Positions 20,225-31,216 are shown, numbered from the stretch's first letter. The stretch is 64,000 nucleotides of DNA from Pleurodeles waltl (GCF_031143425.1 NC_090438.1:777367138-777431137), one strand, 5' to 3'. Translations and numbers: made by a program. Notes: a model not told the origin generated them from the letters alone.

Positions 20225-20412
20225 TGCTGCGCCGGCTTGGAGGATTCCTTTGGGGCAGCGGGAAACCGGCGGGAGACCGCCGGTTTCCCTTCTCTGACTG
20301 CGGCTGAACCGCCGCGGTCAGAATGCCCCGCGGGGCACCGCCGGCCTGTCGGCGGTGCCACCGCGTCCCACGGCCCTGGCGGACTTGTTCCGCCAGGGTC
20401 GTAATGACCCCC

Positions 20413-20965
20413 TATGTGCTTGTCCTTTGGGATGGTCCTTACAGTAGAAAACTGTAATACCTGGGCTACAGTATTTGCTGCGCTCTACACAACTGCACAC
20501 AGTACACAGGCACTTGCCAATTTACCAGAAGTGCTGAAACAAATTCAAGATGAATATGGGGCTGCCCTAGCCCTAAATTTGGGGATGCAATTGATGGGCA
20601 ATTTTGTCACAGTGTCCTCAATCATTTTAAGTAACCTTAAAAGGGAAGCAGTCGCACTTGCAGTGCGCATGCAGCTTCATGACATTCCGCAACAATATCA
20701 AGAACTAGAGCTGGCTAAAATAATAGCAGAAACCTATTCAAGTATCGGTCGATATAGCCTAGGGGCCAGACCACAAAAACCTCAATTCCAGGATAAATCA
20801 AATAAAGACAAACCCAAACAACAACCTGAGGGTATTAAGAAATGCTGGGATAAAAAGCAACAAACGCCTAAAAAAGAAAGGGGAGAATCTCCACGTACGG
20901 AGACCCCACAGAATAGGTATAGTCTCAGAAATAGAGATAATATCAAAACGCCTGATAAATATTAA
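20413..20965 (+). pseudogene. gag: Foamy-like gag, C-terminal part
   Basis: The gag frame resumes after the MITE and runs to a TAA at 20963-20965. The first part (NLPEVLKQIQDEYGAALALNLGMQLM) matches the second foamy-like copy at 34898-34629. The tail is strongly basic and Lys/Gln/Pro-rich (KSNKDKPKQQ, RYSLRNRDNIK) with no CCHC knuckle, as in foamy Gag, which binds nucleic acid through basic (GR-type) regions. Apart from the MITE the reading frame looks open. Confidence 0.8.
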
Positions 20966-21029
20966 TATACTGATACACGCCAATCTCGTTCCTTTCAGGA
21001 CTCATTGGAAAAGAGAAATGAGAGAGTTG

Positions 21030-21725
21030 GGCGATCAGAGTGAAGAACAGAGTACGTGAAACCGAGACAGGAATCACAGCACTCTTCGGAGGTTTCTATT
21101 AAAAAGGAAAAGAAACCTGCCCAACAAAAACAACAATTTAAAAAGAAAAAAGTGGCAGCAGTCGCAGTCCGACATGCCACACAGGAAGAGGGTCTTCTTG
21201 AAGAACAAGAATTGGGCTCTAGCATTGCGAGACAGCGCGGCAGAGGTCACAATAGCTCGCTGGAATCTTCTAGAGCATCTGGAGGTGAAAGCAACTGATG
21301 ACTTTATACAAGTAGAAACAGCGGACATGCGTGTCTCCAAGCCTGATAGGCTGTACAAAGTAACACTGCAATTAGAAGTAGACATTGAACGCACAATAGA
21401 CGCAATCATTTGGGATCGCGTAGTAAAAGTGTATGATGTCTTATTGGCCGAACAAGATTGGTCGTCTGACTTTGTCCGTACCTGCCCATATGGAGAAGAT
21501 GTCATTAAGCCTTCCTTCTCGCCCCTTGTTCCAGAGGAACTAGCTGAATCCTATTCCATTGAATGGGCTCTAGCACAAGCACCTGCATTATACAGAAATC
21601 ACGTAGGATGGGATAAAGACTCCCCCTACCATGTAATTCCCATTAAAAGTGAACCTCAGCCAGAACCGCAGTATCCTATAAAACGGGAAGCAAAAACACC
21701 AGTGAGAAAATACTCACGCAATTAG
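21030..21725 (+). pseudogene. pol: Foamy-like pol: protease domain
   Basis: The open frame 21174-21725 holds a retroviral protease with the active-site motif LRDSAAEVTIA (Asp20, codon 21231-21233). Known retroviral proteases have DTG or DSG here, so the Gly position is changed to Ala; the second copy has DST at 34177-34171. Later residues (LVPEELAESYSIEWALAQAPALYRNHVGWDKDSP) form the linker to RT and match the second copy. A Lys-rich stretch in another frame (21056-21298) may be the start of pol. A stop at 21723-21725, with RT continuing in another frame, marks an indel near 21700. Pol appears separate from gag. Confidence 0.78.
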
Positions 21726-21736
21726 AGTACCAGGGT

Positions 21737-23095
21737 GTGATTGAACCCTGTGTCTTGCCAATGAATAACCCTTTATTCCCCGTAGCTAAACCGGACCATT
21801 CATACAGAATAGTCTTAGACTACAGACATCTAAATAGTGATACACGCACCTATGCTATACAAAATTCACATAGCACTGCACTAATGAGCAACATAGTGCG
21901 TAAAAAATACAAAACAACACCAGACATTTCCAATGGGTTTTTCTGCCAGAATATAGCACCTGAAAGCAGAGACTTAACAAGCTTTAGCGCACTAGGCTCT
22001 CAGAAAAAATTCTGTAGTTTACCTCAGGGGTATAAGAACAGCCCAGGACTGTTCGCGGCTTGGGTCACTGCCATTTTACACGAGATCGACCCTGAAGCAT
22101 TGTCCTATGTAGGTGATATATATCTCACGGATGATGAATTACTACTACATTTAAGACGGGTAGCCCGCATTGTTGTAGGGTTTGCCGAATTTGGCTACAA
22201 ATGTAACTTCAAAAAAACAAAAATTGCCTTCCTCAGCGTCCTGTTTCTAGGATATGAGCTGTCAAGTGAAGGGAAGAGCCTAGCGCCACAATTCTTAGAA
22301 AAGTGCGCACAGTTACAACCACCAAATACGATTACAAAACTCCAATCATTATTGGGTTTCTTAAATTTTGGCAGAACCTACATTCCAGATTATGCTACAC
22401 GCATAAAACCTTTATATGACTTAATACGTCCAAATTTTTCAAGTAAATTCTGGACAACTGAACATACATGCATCCTTAGAGAATTCCAGACAGACATGCT
22501 TGCAGCACAACATTTACATACAAGGGACAACAAAACACATTTGGTCATCAGGGTAATAGCTGGGGCCATCGGTTTCACCTATGTGACATTTAATGAAGGT
22601 GAGACAGTCCCAATTGCATACAAATCACATTTGTATTCAGCAGCTGAACAACGCTTTGCTCCCACAGAGAAAATTCTCACTGCCGTACAGATGGCTGTTA
22701 TTAAAGAAAGACCTCTTGCCCAAGGAAAACGCATTATTGTGGTTTCTCCAATCCGAGCCCTAGAGGCTGTTACAAAAGCTAGCGTTCCGAACGCAAAAGC
22801 ACTACATCCACGTTGGATACAATGGGCTAGGTCTCTAACAGCCACTGATGTAGACTACATTTTTGACCCAAAGTTACAAACTCAGGAATTCCTACACTAC
22901 GAAGTAGAATATCCAGTTCCAGCAAATACCTTGCCTATTGATCAGTATCATAGAGTCATGTACACCGATGGCTCTGCACCACCTGCAATCGGAACTAAAC
23001 ATCAATATTCTGCTGCTTGCTCAGTTGTAAGTGGCTACATGGAAGGGGATACATTTTGTCCTATACATACCTTTACACAGACCCTAGGGGATTGA
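21737..23095 (+). pseudogene. pol: Foamy-like reverse transcriptase and RNase H
   Basis: This 452-codon stretch shows RT fingers (NNPLFPVAKPDHSYRIVLDYRHLN), first palm Asp region (TPDISNGFFCQ), LPQGYKNSPGLF, the active site YVGD at 22106-22117, thumb (LQSLLGFLNFGRTYIPDY) and RNase H (VMYTDGSAPPAIG). The order and the YVxDIYL wording fit foamy-like RT. One catalytic Asp is Gly here, while the minus-strand copy keeps YVDD at 24881-24867, so this RT is dead on that ground alone. An in-frame TGA at 23093-23095 interrupts RNase H; the same frame continues after it. Confidence 0.88.
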
Positions 23096-23765
23096 ACAGC
23101 ACAATTGGCTGAGCTAAAAGCTCTGCTGATGGCACTGGAACACACGGATCTGTCACAGTCTACGCTGATTGTTTGTGATTCATATTATTGTATCCAGTCC
23201 TTTAATGAATACCTGCATTATTGGCGCCAGAATGGGTTCAGAGACTCCAAAGGCAACACCATTAAACACAGACTACTGTGGGGGGAAAGTAGCTGACCTG
23301 AAAGGGACACTACCAAATGTCCATGTTGTACATACATTTGGACACCATCTCGTTGGAATACATGTTGCTAGAAATACATTGGCTGATGAAGCGACAAAGT
23401 CAGCAGTGGCAGTAGCCACTGTAGCTGCAGTGACTTGCTCGAGTTCTAAACCAGACACAGAAATTTGGGCTGCTGTGAAAGCTACGGCTGATGGTACGCC
23501 CCATCCTAAAGGATTTTCTAACAAATATAATTATCATATGGGAAGTATGCTGAATGCTGAAGTTAAGATACCAGGCGTAGGCGTACGAGACATCCCTAAC
23601 AAAGATATAAGACCACAATTGATTAAAGCAGCGCATGAGGGGGTGGCATCTGCACATGCTGGTGTGGCGGCTACTATTTCAATCGTACAGGCCCGTTATT
23701 GGTGGCCAGGTCTCTACAAAGAGACTAAGCAGAATGTCCGTGGTTGTGACATCTTTCAACTTTGA
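23096..23765 (+). pseudogene. pol: Foamy-like RNase H end and integrase N-terminus (truncated)
   Basis: RNase H continues after the stop (AQLAELKALLMALE with the Glu, LIVCDSYYC with the second Asp). A frame change in a G-run at 23279-23285 leads to HTFGHHLVG, VARNTLADEATKSA and the integrase zinc domain (AAHEGVASAHAGVAATI, RYWWPGLYKETKQNVRGCDIF). The sequence stops at the second Cys region, at about 23765, where an unrelated Harbinger piece begins at about 23786. The integrase core, env and 3' LTR of this provirus are not in the window. Confidence 0.82.
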
Positions 23766-23785
23766 AATTTGAATTTGAATTATTG

Positions 23786-24680
23786 AAAGGACCTTTGACC
23801 TCCTGAAGGCCAGGTTCCGGTCCCTCCATCTGACAGGTGGCTCCCTGTACTCCTCACCCAGGAAGGTGTGCCAGATCATCGTTGCATGTTGCACAACCTG
23901 GCCTTGAGATGCCAGGTGCCTTTTCTGAAGGAGGATATGCCTGGAGATGGTCTTGTGGCAGCCGTGGAGCCTGTGGACAGTGATGAAGAGGAGACAGAGG
24001 AAGAAGATGTTGACAAAAAAAACAATATTTTTCAGCAGTACTTCCAGTGACACACAGGTAAGACACTGTAAGTTTACTTTACATTTCAGTTTTCTGTAGG
24101 ACATTGTACATGGCAGCCTGTTTCCCTATGTCTATGGCCACTGACTGTACCCTTTGGCTTCTCTATTTTCAGATATCTGCGCCCCACTCTCGCTCCTGTT
24201 ACGTGTACTGCTGCCTACCAAAGGGCATTCCAAAGTATATTTCACTGTACATTTGAGTTGCAATCCTTTGATAATGTTGTACTAATACGTATGTGAATCA
24301 TTTGACAGACACGGGATTAGTATTTGTTCCAGGGGTGTTTATTTAAGTGCTCATAAGTAGAGGGGGATGTGCAATGGGCTGGGCTGATGGTGGAGGAAAG
24401 TTCATGGTAGAATCCAGTCTCTTGGTATCACAGGTGCATTGTCCAATGGGGCATAGGAAGGGGAGTAATGGCAGTTCAAGGTGGACAGGGTGGACAGGGT
24501 GACAGAGTGGAACAGAAGGGTGACAATCAGGAGAATCTTATTTCCTGGGGTCTTGTCAATGTTCTCAGGCTTATGCCTGGATCACAGGGACCGTTTGCGG
24601 GGTGGTTCTTCTTCTGCAGGGGGTGGGGTGCTGGTGGCCTGTTGTTCCTGTGGTGGGGCCTCCTGTCCACTAGCGCCAGT
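23786..24680 (+). mobile_element. Internal piece of a Harbinger element
   Basis: The segment lines up with about 30660-31555 inside the large Harbinger element: end of the transposase ([18 protein letters not shown], then MLHNLALR and an acidic tail ending NNIFQQYFQ), the shared 3' region, an AATAAA for the minus-strand gene (24338-24343) and the last codons of that gene (STGASGQEA on the minus strand). No terminal inverted repeats are visible at its ends. Small indels break the transposase frame. It is flanked by foamy-like integrase on the left and foamy-like RT of opposite orientation on the right. Confidence 0.85.
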
Positions 24681-24686
24681 GGAGTT

Positions 24687-25074
24687 CTCTAAGAAGTGAG
24701 GTGCAAGGCTTTTGCCTTCATTTGTGAGTTCATATCCTAAGAATATGACACTGAAAAATGCAATGTGAGATTTCTTAAAATTAAATTGTAAGCCTATGCC
24801 AGCAAACCACAAAGTAATGCTGTCCTTTCTGGCTAAGTGTATGTCCAACACATCACTCATTAGATAGATATCATCTACATAAGACAATGCATCTGGGTCA
24901 ATATCATGAAGAATTGACATTATGCAGGCAGCAAACTGTTCTGGACTGTTCTTGTACCAGATGACCAGGGGTGCAAAGGGATGCTGAAAGCCAAGCACGG
25001 AGAAGGCAGTCAAGGCCCTACTCTCCAGTGCTAGATTTTGACTGAAAAAAACAGTTGGAAATATTCAAGGTTAT
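24687..25074 (-). pseudogene. pol: Second foamy-like provirus: RT palm segment
   Basis: The minus strand reads a foamy-like RT palm (YKNSPEQFAACIMSILHDIDPDA) with an intact YVDD active site at 24881-24867, then FNFKKSHIAFF and LGYELTNEGKSLAPHF. It matches residues of the plus-strand copy one for one. It is the downstream part of the provirus whose gag and protease lie at 35616-33521; the 8.4-kb Harbinger element sits between. The segment ends abruptly at about 24687, next to the loose Harbinger piece. Confidence 0.85.
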
Positions 25075-25100
25075 TTTGGTGGTCATTACAACCCTGGCGG

Positions 25101-25635
25101 ACGGTGTTAAAGCGGCGGTAAGATTGCCAGCAGGCAAGCGGTAAAAAAAATTGAATTACGACCGTCGCAGAAACCGCCAACAAAGACAGCCACTTTAACA
25201 CTTCGACCGCCACGGCGGTACAGACAAACAGCTTGGCGGTCAACGCCAACAGACAGGCGGAAGTCAATGTACTGCCCACAGTATCACAACCTACCAATCC
25301 GCCACCTTTTACGGGGCGGATTCACCGCGGACAAAAACACGGTGGAAACAGGACTTCGAAGGGAAAACGCTCACCTCTACACGCCCCACGAGGAATCTGG
25401 ATGCCATGGAACCAGAGCTGCACATATTTCCAGCCCTCATCGTCTTGCTCCTCTACTAGGAGCACGAACGCCGGCGGTGAAGACAACGGTGAGTACTGCA
25501 CATACGACACAGGGGAGGGAAAAAACAGAGACACACACACACGCAATGCGCAACACCCCCACCCTCACCCACGACAACACACACTAATACATATTTATAC
25601 ATTATAGTTACACCCCCAACCCCGCCGGAAGATGC
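25101..25635. other. Left subterminal region of the Harbinger element
   Basis: GC-rich sequence with short GGCGGT/ACCGCC inverted motifs, the likely transposase-binding zone. A short plus-strand open stretch starting ATGGAACCAGAG (about 25407) precedes a good donor-like site (ACG|GTGAGT, GT at 25489-25490); it might be a leader exon of an element gene, but no matching acceptor is shown. CA-rich DNA follows at about 25505-25640. Confidence 0.4.
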
Positions 25636-25935
25636 TAAGACAAAAGGAAATGAGTGTGATCATTGTAATCTATTAAAATCAAGTACACAAAAATATATAC
25701 ATACACCATAAACAAAATATACAACAATCTTAGTAGTCCAGGTAGTGCTCCAATGAAGTCCGTGGAACAATGGGCCCACACGGTATGGGCGAGGCCCACA
25801 CAAGATCCCCAACCATGACGGAGAGAACACTGCAGGGGCATCAGAGAGCAAGAAAACAGGCACCTCAGGGGGAGGGAAAGGGGGGCACCTCAGCCGGTTG
25901 AGTGCATGATGCCAAATCCACAAGGGGGCCACATG

Positions 25936-26247
25936 CCCACTGTTCCATCCTGGGGAGTGCAAAGCCACAGTCTCTCAAGTCTCTACAGTGGGTGACTTGC
26001 CCACTGTTCCATCCTGGGGAGTGCAAAGCCACAGTCTCTCAAGTCTCTACAGTGGGTGGGTTGCCCACTGTTCCATCCTGGGGAGTGCATAGCCACAGTC
26101 TCTCAAGTCTCTACAGTGGGTGGGTTGCCCACTGTTCCATCCTGGGGAGTGCAAAGCCACAGTCTCTCAAGTCTCTACAGTGGGTGGGTTACCCACTGCT
26201 GCATCCTAGGGAGTGCAAAGCCACAGTCTCTCAAGTGGATAACAGTC
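25936..26247. repeat. 64-bp minisatellite, five copies
   Basis: The unit begins CCCACTGTTCCATCCTGGGG, at 25936, 26000, 26064, 26128 and 26192, exactly 64 bases apart; the last copy is more diverged and partial. The period is not a multiple of 3, so the open frames across it are probably chance. Confidence 0.92.
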
Positions 26248-26410
26248 TCCACTAGTTCTGGAGGGGGCCTGGTGCCCAGAGTGCTTCATCCTGCTAAGGA
26301 CAGAGGTAGTGGATGTGATACTCCACTGGTTCTGGAGGGGGCCTGGTGCCCAGAGTGCTTCATTCTGCTCGTGACTGACTCCGTATCGTCAGTGCTCTTG
26401 GCGCTCATGG

Positions 26411-26915
26411 GCCAGTGGTGCTTGTGGCGGCGGTGCCCTGTTCAGCGGTGCTTAGAGCAGCGGTGCCCTGTTCAGCGGTGCTTGGAGCGGCGGTGCCCTG
26501 TTCAGCAGTGCTTGGAGTGGCGGTACCCTGTTCAGCGGTGCTTGAGGTGGCGGGCTCCTTTGCAGCGACTCAGCTGCTGGCGGTCCTCTCTGTCCCAGCA
26601 GGGCTTTGGCTGGCGGTCCTCTCTGTCCCAGCGCGGGCTTTGTGCTGGCGGTCCTCTCTGTCCCAGCGGGGCTTGTGCTGGCAGTCCTCTCTGTCCCAGC
26701 GGGGCTTGTGCTGGCGGTCCTCTCTGTCCCAGTGGGGCTTGTGCTGGTGGTCCTCTCTAGCCCAGCGGGGCTTGTGCTGGCGGTCCTCTCTAGCCCAGCG
26801 GGGCTTGTGCTGGCGGTCCTCTCTGTCCCAGCGGGGATGATGGCGGTGGCCTCCTGGGCAGCGGGGATGATGGCGGGGGCCTCCTGGGCAGCGGGGATGA
26901 TGGCGGTCTCCTCCG
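26411..26915 (-). repeat. Three adjacent codon-phased minisatellites (30, 33 and 30 bp)
   Basis: About five 30-bp units (26411-26562, core CGGTGCCCTGTTCAGCGGTG), eight 33-bp units (26575-26835, core GGCGGTCCTCTCTGTCCCAG) and about three 30-bp units (26836-26915). All periods are multiples of 3, and the minus strand, the sense of the neighbouring SANT/Myb-like gene, reads them as 10- and 11-residue protein repeats (such as WDREDRQHKPR or GTERTASTSPA, depending on frame). They may form the low-complexity tail of that gene. Confidence 0.8.
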
Positions 26916-27894
26916 CCGTGCTGCTCTTCCCAGACTTGCATTTTTGGTTTCTTGTGGCCCTTCCCCACCTTTGAAGGTGTCGCAGCTGATTCCACACTCC
27001 CACCGGGACCCCTGGGAGCGGCTTTGGTGGCTGGAGTCTTCCCCCTCACCCGCCGGGCACTGGCCAACTTCTGGTGCTTGACAGGTGGGGGACTGTCCGT
27101 GCTGTGGCTCCGTGCCACACTGGCTACCTTGGTGGCCGGTGCACTCCAGATTCCGGTGACTACAGGCACCACTGGTTCCAGAGATGTTGTGGCTGAGGTG
27201 CTAGGTTGGGACATGGAGAGTCAGGACCTAGGAGACGGACGGGGTGGGGGAGGTGTGGGAAAGAGGTCAAGGTTGGACAGGAAATGTTTTTGGGAGACAC
27301 TGGGACGGGTAGCTGGAGGGGGTTTCGGAGTAGAGGAAGAGGTTCTGGTTGTAGGAGGTGTTCGTTTGCTGACTTTGGGTGAAGGTGCATGCGCTGGAGG
27401 CTGTCGTGAGGTGGATGACTGTTGGGTGGGTAGGTGCCTGCGTTTGTGTATCTTGGTAGGTGGCGTCACAGACACACTGGGAGAGGACACAGGGGACGTG
27501 TGGATGGTAGTGGGGGTGATGACTGCACGTGAGCGGGGTGTGGTGGTGTGTGTGCTGGTAATGGCAGTAGTGGCTGTAGATGTAGTGCATGCAGGTGCGA
27601 GTGTAGACGAGACTGGGAGGGAGGAGGGAGACGAGGAGGAGGGGGACACAGTGGAGGCAGTGGATGTTGGTGTGTCTGCATGTGTGTGATGCTTGCGTGA
27701 GTGCCTGTGGGATGTGTGGTGCTTATGTTTGCCAGAGCTTCCCTTGTGTGTTGACGTGTGTGCATGCTGGTCTGAAGGTGTGCTTGGGATAGGTTGGGGT
27801 ACAGGTGATTGGGTCTGGGTGGAGGAAGTTGGAGGGGGACGCTAGAGACGGGTACAATGGCTGCCATCAGTGCTGAGGTCAGAGTCTGAAAAGC
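26916..27894 (-). other. Ser/Thr/Pro/His-rich low-complexity stretch, possible tail of the leftward gene
   Basis: Several minus-strand frames are open at once (27867-27466, 27649-27221, 27214-26570), rich in Ser, Thr, Pro and His, as skewed base composition produces. It lies downstream of the leftward SANT/Myb-like gene exons and could be its C-terminal or 3' untranslated part. The reading frame through it cannot be settled by eye. Confidence 0.35.
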
Positions 27895-29357
27895 TCACTG
27901 AAGGACCGCCTGACCAGAATGAATGCCATCCAGGAATGCATATGTTTGTTGTAACTGCCTTTCTACACCCTGGATGGCATTCAAAATGGTAGACTGCCCA
28001 ACAGTGAGGGACCTGAGGAGGTCAATGGCCTCCTCACTGAGGGCAGCAGGGGTGACTGGGGCAGGGCCTGAGGTGCCTGTGGCGAAGGTGTTGCTCACCC
28101 TCCTGGGTGAGCGGGCATGGGGAAAAGGCTGAGGGGTTGCAGGGAGGGGGGTGCTGGTAGGGGGGTGATGTCTGTACCTGTAGATGCGGGGGCACAGATG
28201 TTGCCGCCACCACAAGGGAGTTCCCATCAGAGGACGAGTCCGTGTCGCTGGTGTCAGCTCCTGTCCCCGCCGTGGAGCTCCCCTCGCCCTCCGTCCCACT
28301 GGTGAACTCCAAGTCCGTAGTTTCGCCTTCCATGGACATGTGGGATGCAGCTCCCTCGTGCTCCGGTGCCACTGCTGCTCTGCCTGATGATGCTAATGCA
28401 CACAATAACAGGGAGACCACAAAAAGGGGGGGGGTGACAGAAGAAAGACATGTTCAGTGCATGCATTACCGCTACCGTTGGCGGACACGACAGACACAGA
28501 AGCCCCCTGCACTATGCCGCGCTCTAGGGCTCCACTGTTCAATCCCTGGGACATGGCCTACTAGGCTATGGACGACATCTGCACACATGGATGACACAGG
28601 GGCATGACTAGGTGTACTTGGCACTCTACAGAGGTGGGGTGGGGTGCCACATGGCCTGCCTTATGGAGGGACCTTGCCTACTAAACTCGCCCTGGCCTAG
28701 GGAAACCCACAGCCCACCTCCCCCACCCAGACACCTCCACTGCGCGCTAAATCAGCAGGATGAGAGTGTACTTACCCCCTTGTGGCTGCTGTGATGCCCT
28801 CAAGCGCCCATCCAACTCCGGGTACGCCACCGCCAGGATCCTGAACATCAGGGGGGTCATGGTGCGACGGGCACTCCTCCCACGTTGGGAGGCCATCCCC
28901 AGCTGAGCCTCCGCCGTCTTCTTGCTCCAGCGGCGAATGTCCTCCCATCTTTTCCGGCAGTGTGTGCTCCATCCGTGGTAGACCCCCAGGGTCCGGACGT
29001 CCTTGGTGATGGCACGCCACATATCTTTTTTCTGGTGGGCGCTGACCTACATGATTTGTACAGGGGGAAGAGAAACTTATTACCAACTGCACCGTCACAG
29101 TCATTGGCCCACATCCCTACCCTTGGGATGTGGCACATGCACTCACCGTCGTTTCATGCACGCCGCACTCTCCCCTCTTCCTTCTTACATCCACCCCTCT
29201 CCACACAAGCATAGCCCATACAGCATGCTCCCAGTGTACTTACCTGTTTGTCTGGAGGACCGTAGAGTAGCGTGTACTGAGGGAGGACCCCATCCACGAG
29301 TTTCTCCAACTCCTCCAATGTGAAGGCAGGGGCCCTTTCCCCAGACACTCGAGCCAT
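27895..29357 (-). CDS. Leftward SANT/Myb-like gene of the Harbinger element (at least three exons)
   Basis: Exon 1 is 29357-29244 (ATG; MARVSGERAPAFTLEELEKLVDG), ending at a CAG|GTAAGT donor. Exon 2 is 29046-28776, after a TGTAG acceptor, and holds the rest of the domain (KDMWRAITKDVRTLGVYHGW, CRKRWEDIRRW) up to another GTAAGT donor. Exon 3 starts at 28392 after a TTAG acceptor in matching phase (SSGRAAVAPEHEGAASH) and is acidic and Ser-rich. A helical stretch (LLRSLTVGQSTILNAIQGVERQLQQ, to 27895) lies in another frame, so a further intron or a frameshift near 28190 is needed. In Harbinger elements such proteins bind the ends and help bring the transposase to DNA and into the nucleus. Confidence 0.72.
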
Positions 29358-29879
29358 TGTCTCTTCCAGACCGAGGTCACAGCAGCACTTGCAGTGTAGG
29401 TCCTCTCCTGTCGAAGATCAGGTATCGAGTGATTGAACAGATAGAAAATGGTGGTCACGTCCACGGCAGTGCGTACCGTCACCGCCGGCGTACATCATCA
29501 TTGGCTCCTGGGACCTATAGGGTCCATTGTTAACCAATGCAGCATTGCACCGCGGTCTTCGACCGCCTACCGCAACGGTGTACAGCGCCAGCGCAATTAC
29601 CTCACATCCTATTGTTCCACATTAGAGGTCAGGCAGCCGCCATTTCAGGGGCCCACACGGTTTTATTTGTAACTGCGTCACACATACCTAGGCCTAGACT
29701 CAACACACATACAGGCCACTTTTCGTAGTATGATTCGTGTTCTGTGAAAGCTGTGGGTACGTACCTCTGAGTTGGTTGACTCTGTGCTCACTGTTGTCCT
29801 TCATAGGCACCGTTCGCTGGGACATGTGAGGAGATGGCGGCATCCGCTGGTGTACAGACCGCTGGTGGACCTATCGACA

Positions 29880-30904
29880 ATGGAGGAAAGACATGTGATC
29901 ATCACATACAGGCTTGACCATGCCACAATCCAAGAACTGTGTACCCAGCTGGAGCCAGACCTGATGTCAGCTATCCGCCATCCCACAGGAATCCACCCCC
30001 AAGTGCAGGTGCTGTCAGTGCTCCATTTCCTTGCAAGTGGGTCATTTCAAACAACAGTGGCCATAGCATCAGGGATGTCCCAGCCTATGTTTTCCAACAT
30101 GTTGTCCAGAGTCCTGCTGAAACACAAGCAGAGCTACATCGTTTTCCCTCATGTGGAGGATTTGCCTACAGTGAAAGGTGATTTCTATGCCCTGGGACAT
30201 ATCCCCAACATCATAGGTGCCATTGATGGGACACATGTGGCTTTGGTACCCAGCGGCAGGAGTGAACAGGTGTATAGAAACCGGAAGAGTTATCATTCCA
30301 TGAATGTGCAGATGGTATGTTTGGCCGACCAGTACATCTCCCATGTTAATGCCAAGTTCCCTGGCTCAGTGCATGACGCCTACATCCTGCGGAATAGCAG
30401 CATCCCTTATGTGATGGGGCAACTCCAGAGGGACTGTGTGTGGCAATTAGGTGAGCACCTGGAAGCAAGTCAGTGGGAATGGTAGTCTGGTCTGGGGATA
30501 TCCCTACAGGTTAGTGTGTGTCTAACAGTTGTCCCTTGCAATTTGCAGGTGACTCTGGTTACCCCAACCTGTCATGGCTACTGACCCCAGTGAGGAATCC
30601 CAGGACAAGGGCAGAGGAATGCTACAATGAGGCCCATGGGCGAACACGGCGGATAATCGAGTGGACCTTCGGTCTCCTGAAGGCCAGGTTCCGGTCCCTC
30701 CATATGACAGGTGGATCCCTATTCTACTCACCAAAGAAGGTGTGCCAGATCATCGTGGCCTGATGTATGCTTCACAACTTAGCTTTGCGACAACAGGTGC
30801 CTTTTCTACAGCAGGATGGTCCAGATGGCGGTGTTGTTGCAGCTATTGAGCCTGTGGAGACGAGGAAGCAGAAGAAGAGGACATCGACAACAGGGACTCG
30901 GTGA
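29880..30904 (+). pseudogene. Harbinger (HARBI1-like) DDE transposase, two exons
   Basis: The start is taken at ATG 29880 (MEERHVIITYRLDH); a possible acceptor lies upstream at about 29806. Exon 1 runs to 30450, the intron is 30451-30548 (GTGAGC ... TTGCAG) and exon 2 restores the same frame (GDSGYPNL). Catalytic residues are visible: Asp116 in GAIDGTHV, Asp166 in FPGSVHDAYI and Glu228 in [15 protein letters not shown]. The enzyme cuts and rejoins the element at 3-bp target sites. Damage: an in-frame TGA at 30761-30763, where the loose piece at 23786-24680 has a sense codon, and a small deletion near 30860 that disrupts the acidic C-terminus. The catalytic core itself is open. Confidence 0.9.
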
Positions 30905-31210
30905 TCCTGCAATATTTCCAGTGAGACACAGGTAATAATACAAACCTGCCTACTACATGTACTTTAACATTACTACCTCTCTACTGTCTGTCGTTTTCAC
31001 CCAGTGTATGGTCACTGAGTTGTTACTTTCCCTTACGATTTCACAGATGTGGGTCCCACTGTGTGACATCTGATTTGATTCCTCATGGACTAGAGCTGTG
31101 TGACATACGTATGTTGACATTACAATTGTAAGGGCATTTTGCCACAGTAATTGTTAATACACTAATTTGAATCACAGACTGACTCCAGATTGTTTTGTGC
31201 TTCAAGGGTA

Positions 31211-31216
31211 TTTATT
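31211..31216 (-). terminator. Poly(A) signal of the rightward SANT/Myb-like gene
   Basis: AATAAA on the minus strand, about 190 bases past the stop of that gene. The same signal is kept in the loose Harbinger piece at 24338-24343. It lies only about 310 bases beyond the end of the convergent transposase, so the two 3' ends are close. Confidence 0.5.

Larger units (their letters stand above)
14169..20412. mobile_element. Palindrome-rich Harbinger-type MITE in foamy gag, itself split by a LINE
   Basis: The ends GGCCCTCATTCCGAG and its imperfect inverted partner (CGTAATGACCCCC) are flanked by TAT at 14166-14168 and 20413-20415, a 3-bp target duplication. Without the LINE and its duplicated 102 bp, the MITE is about 580 bp and is almost wholly made of hairpins in a row: 14186-14215, 14233-14256, 14270-14326 (27-bp perfect arms, 3-base loop), about 14329-14376, 14378-14403, 14407-14441, and 20129-20199, with more at 20210-20405. 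No protein is encoded. Related elements lie at 2188-3104 and 55006-55307. Confidence 0.85.

Noticed and set aside
25936..26247. CRISPR-like regular repeats
   Set aside because: The repeat is continuous with no unique spacers; it is a minisatellite in a eukaryotic transposon.
26056..26840. Two long plus-strand frames of repeats (234 and 141 codons)
   Set aside because: They are the antisense of minisatellites whose likely sense is the minus strand; the first also crosses the 64-bp array.
26952..27689. 245-codon plus-strand frame, Gly/Val-rich
   Set aside because: Antisense of the Ser/Thr/Pro-rich stretch; no start context or domain.
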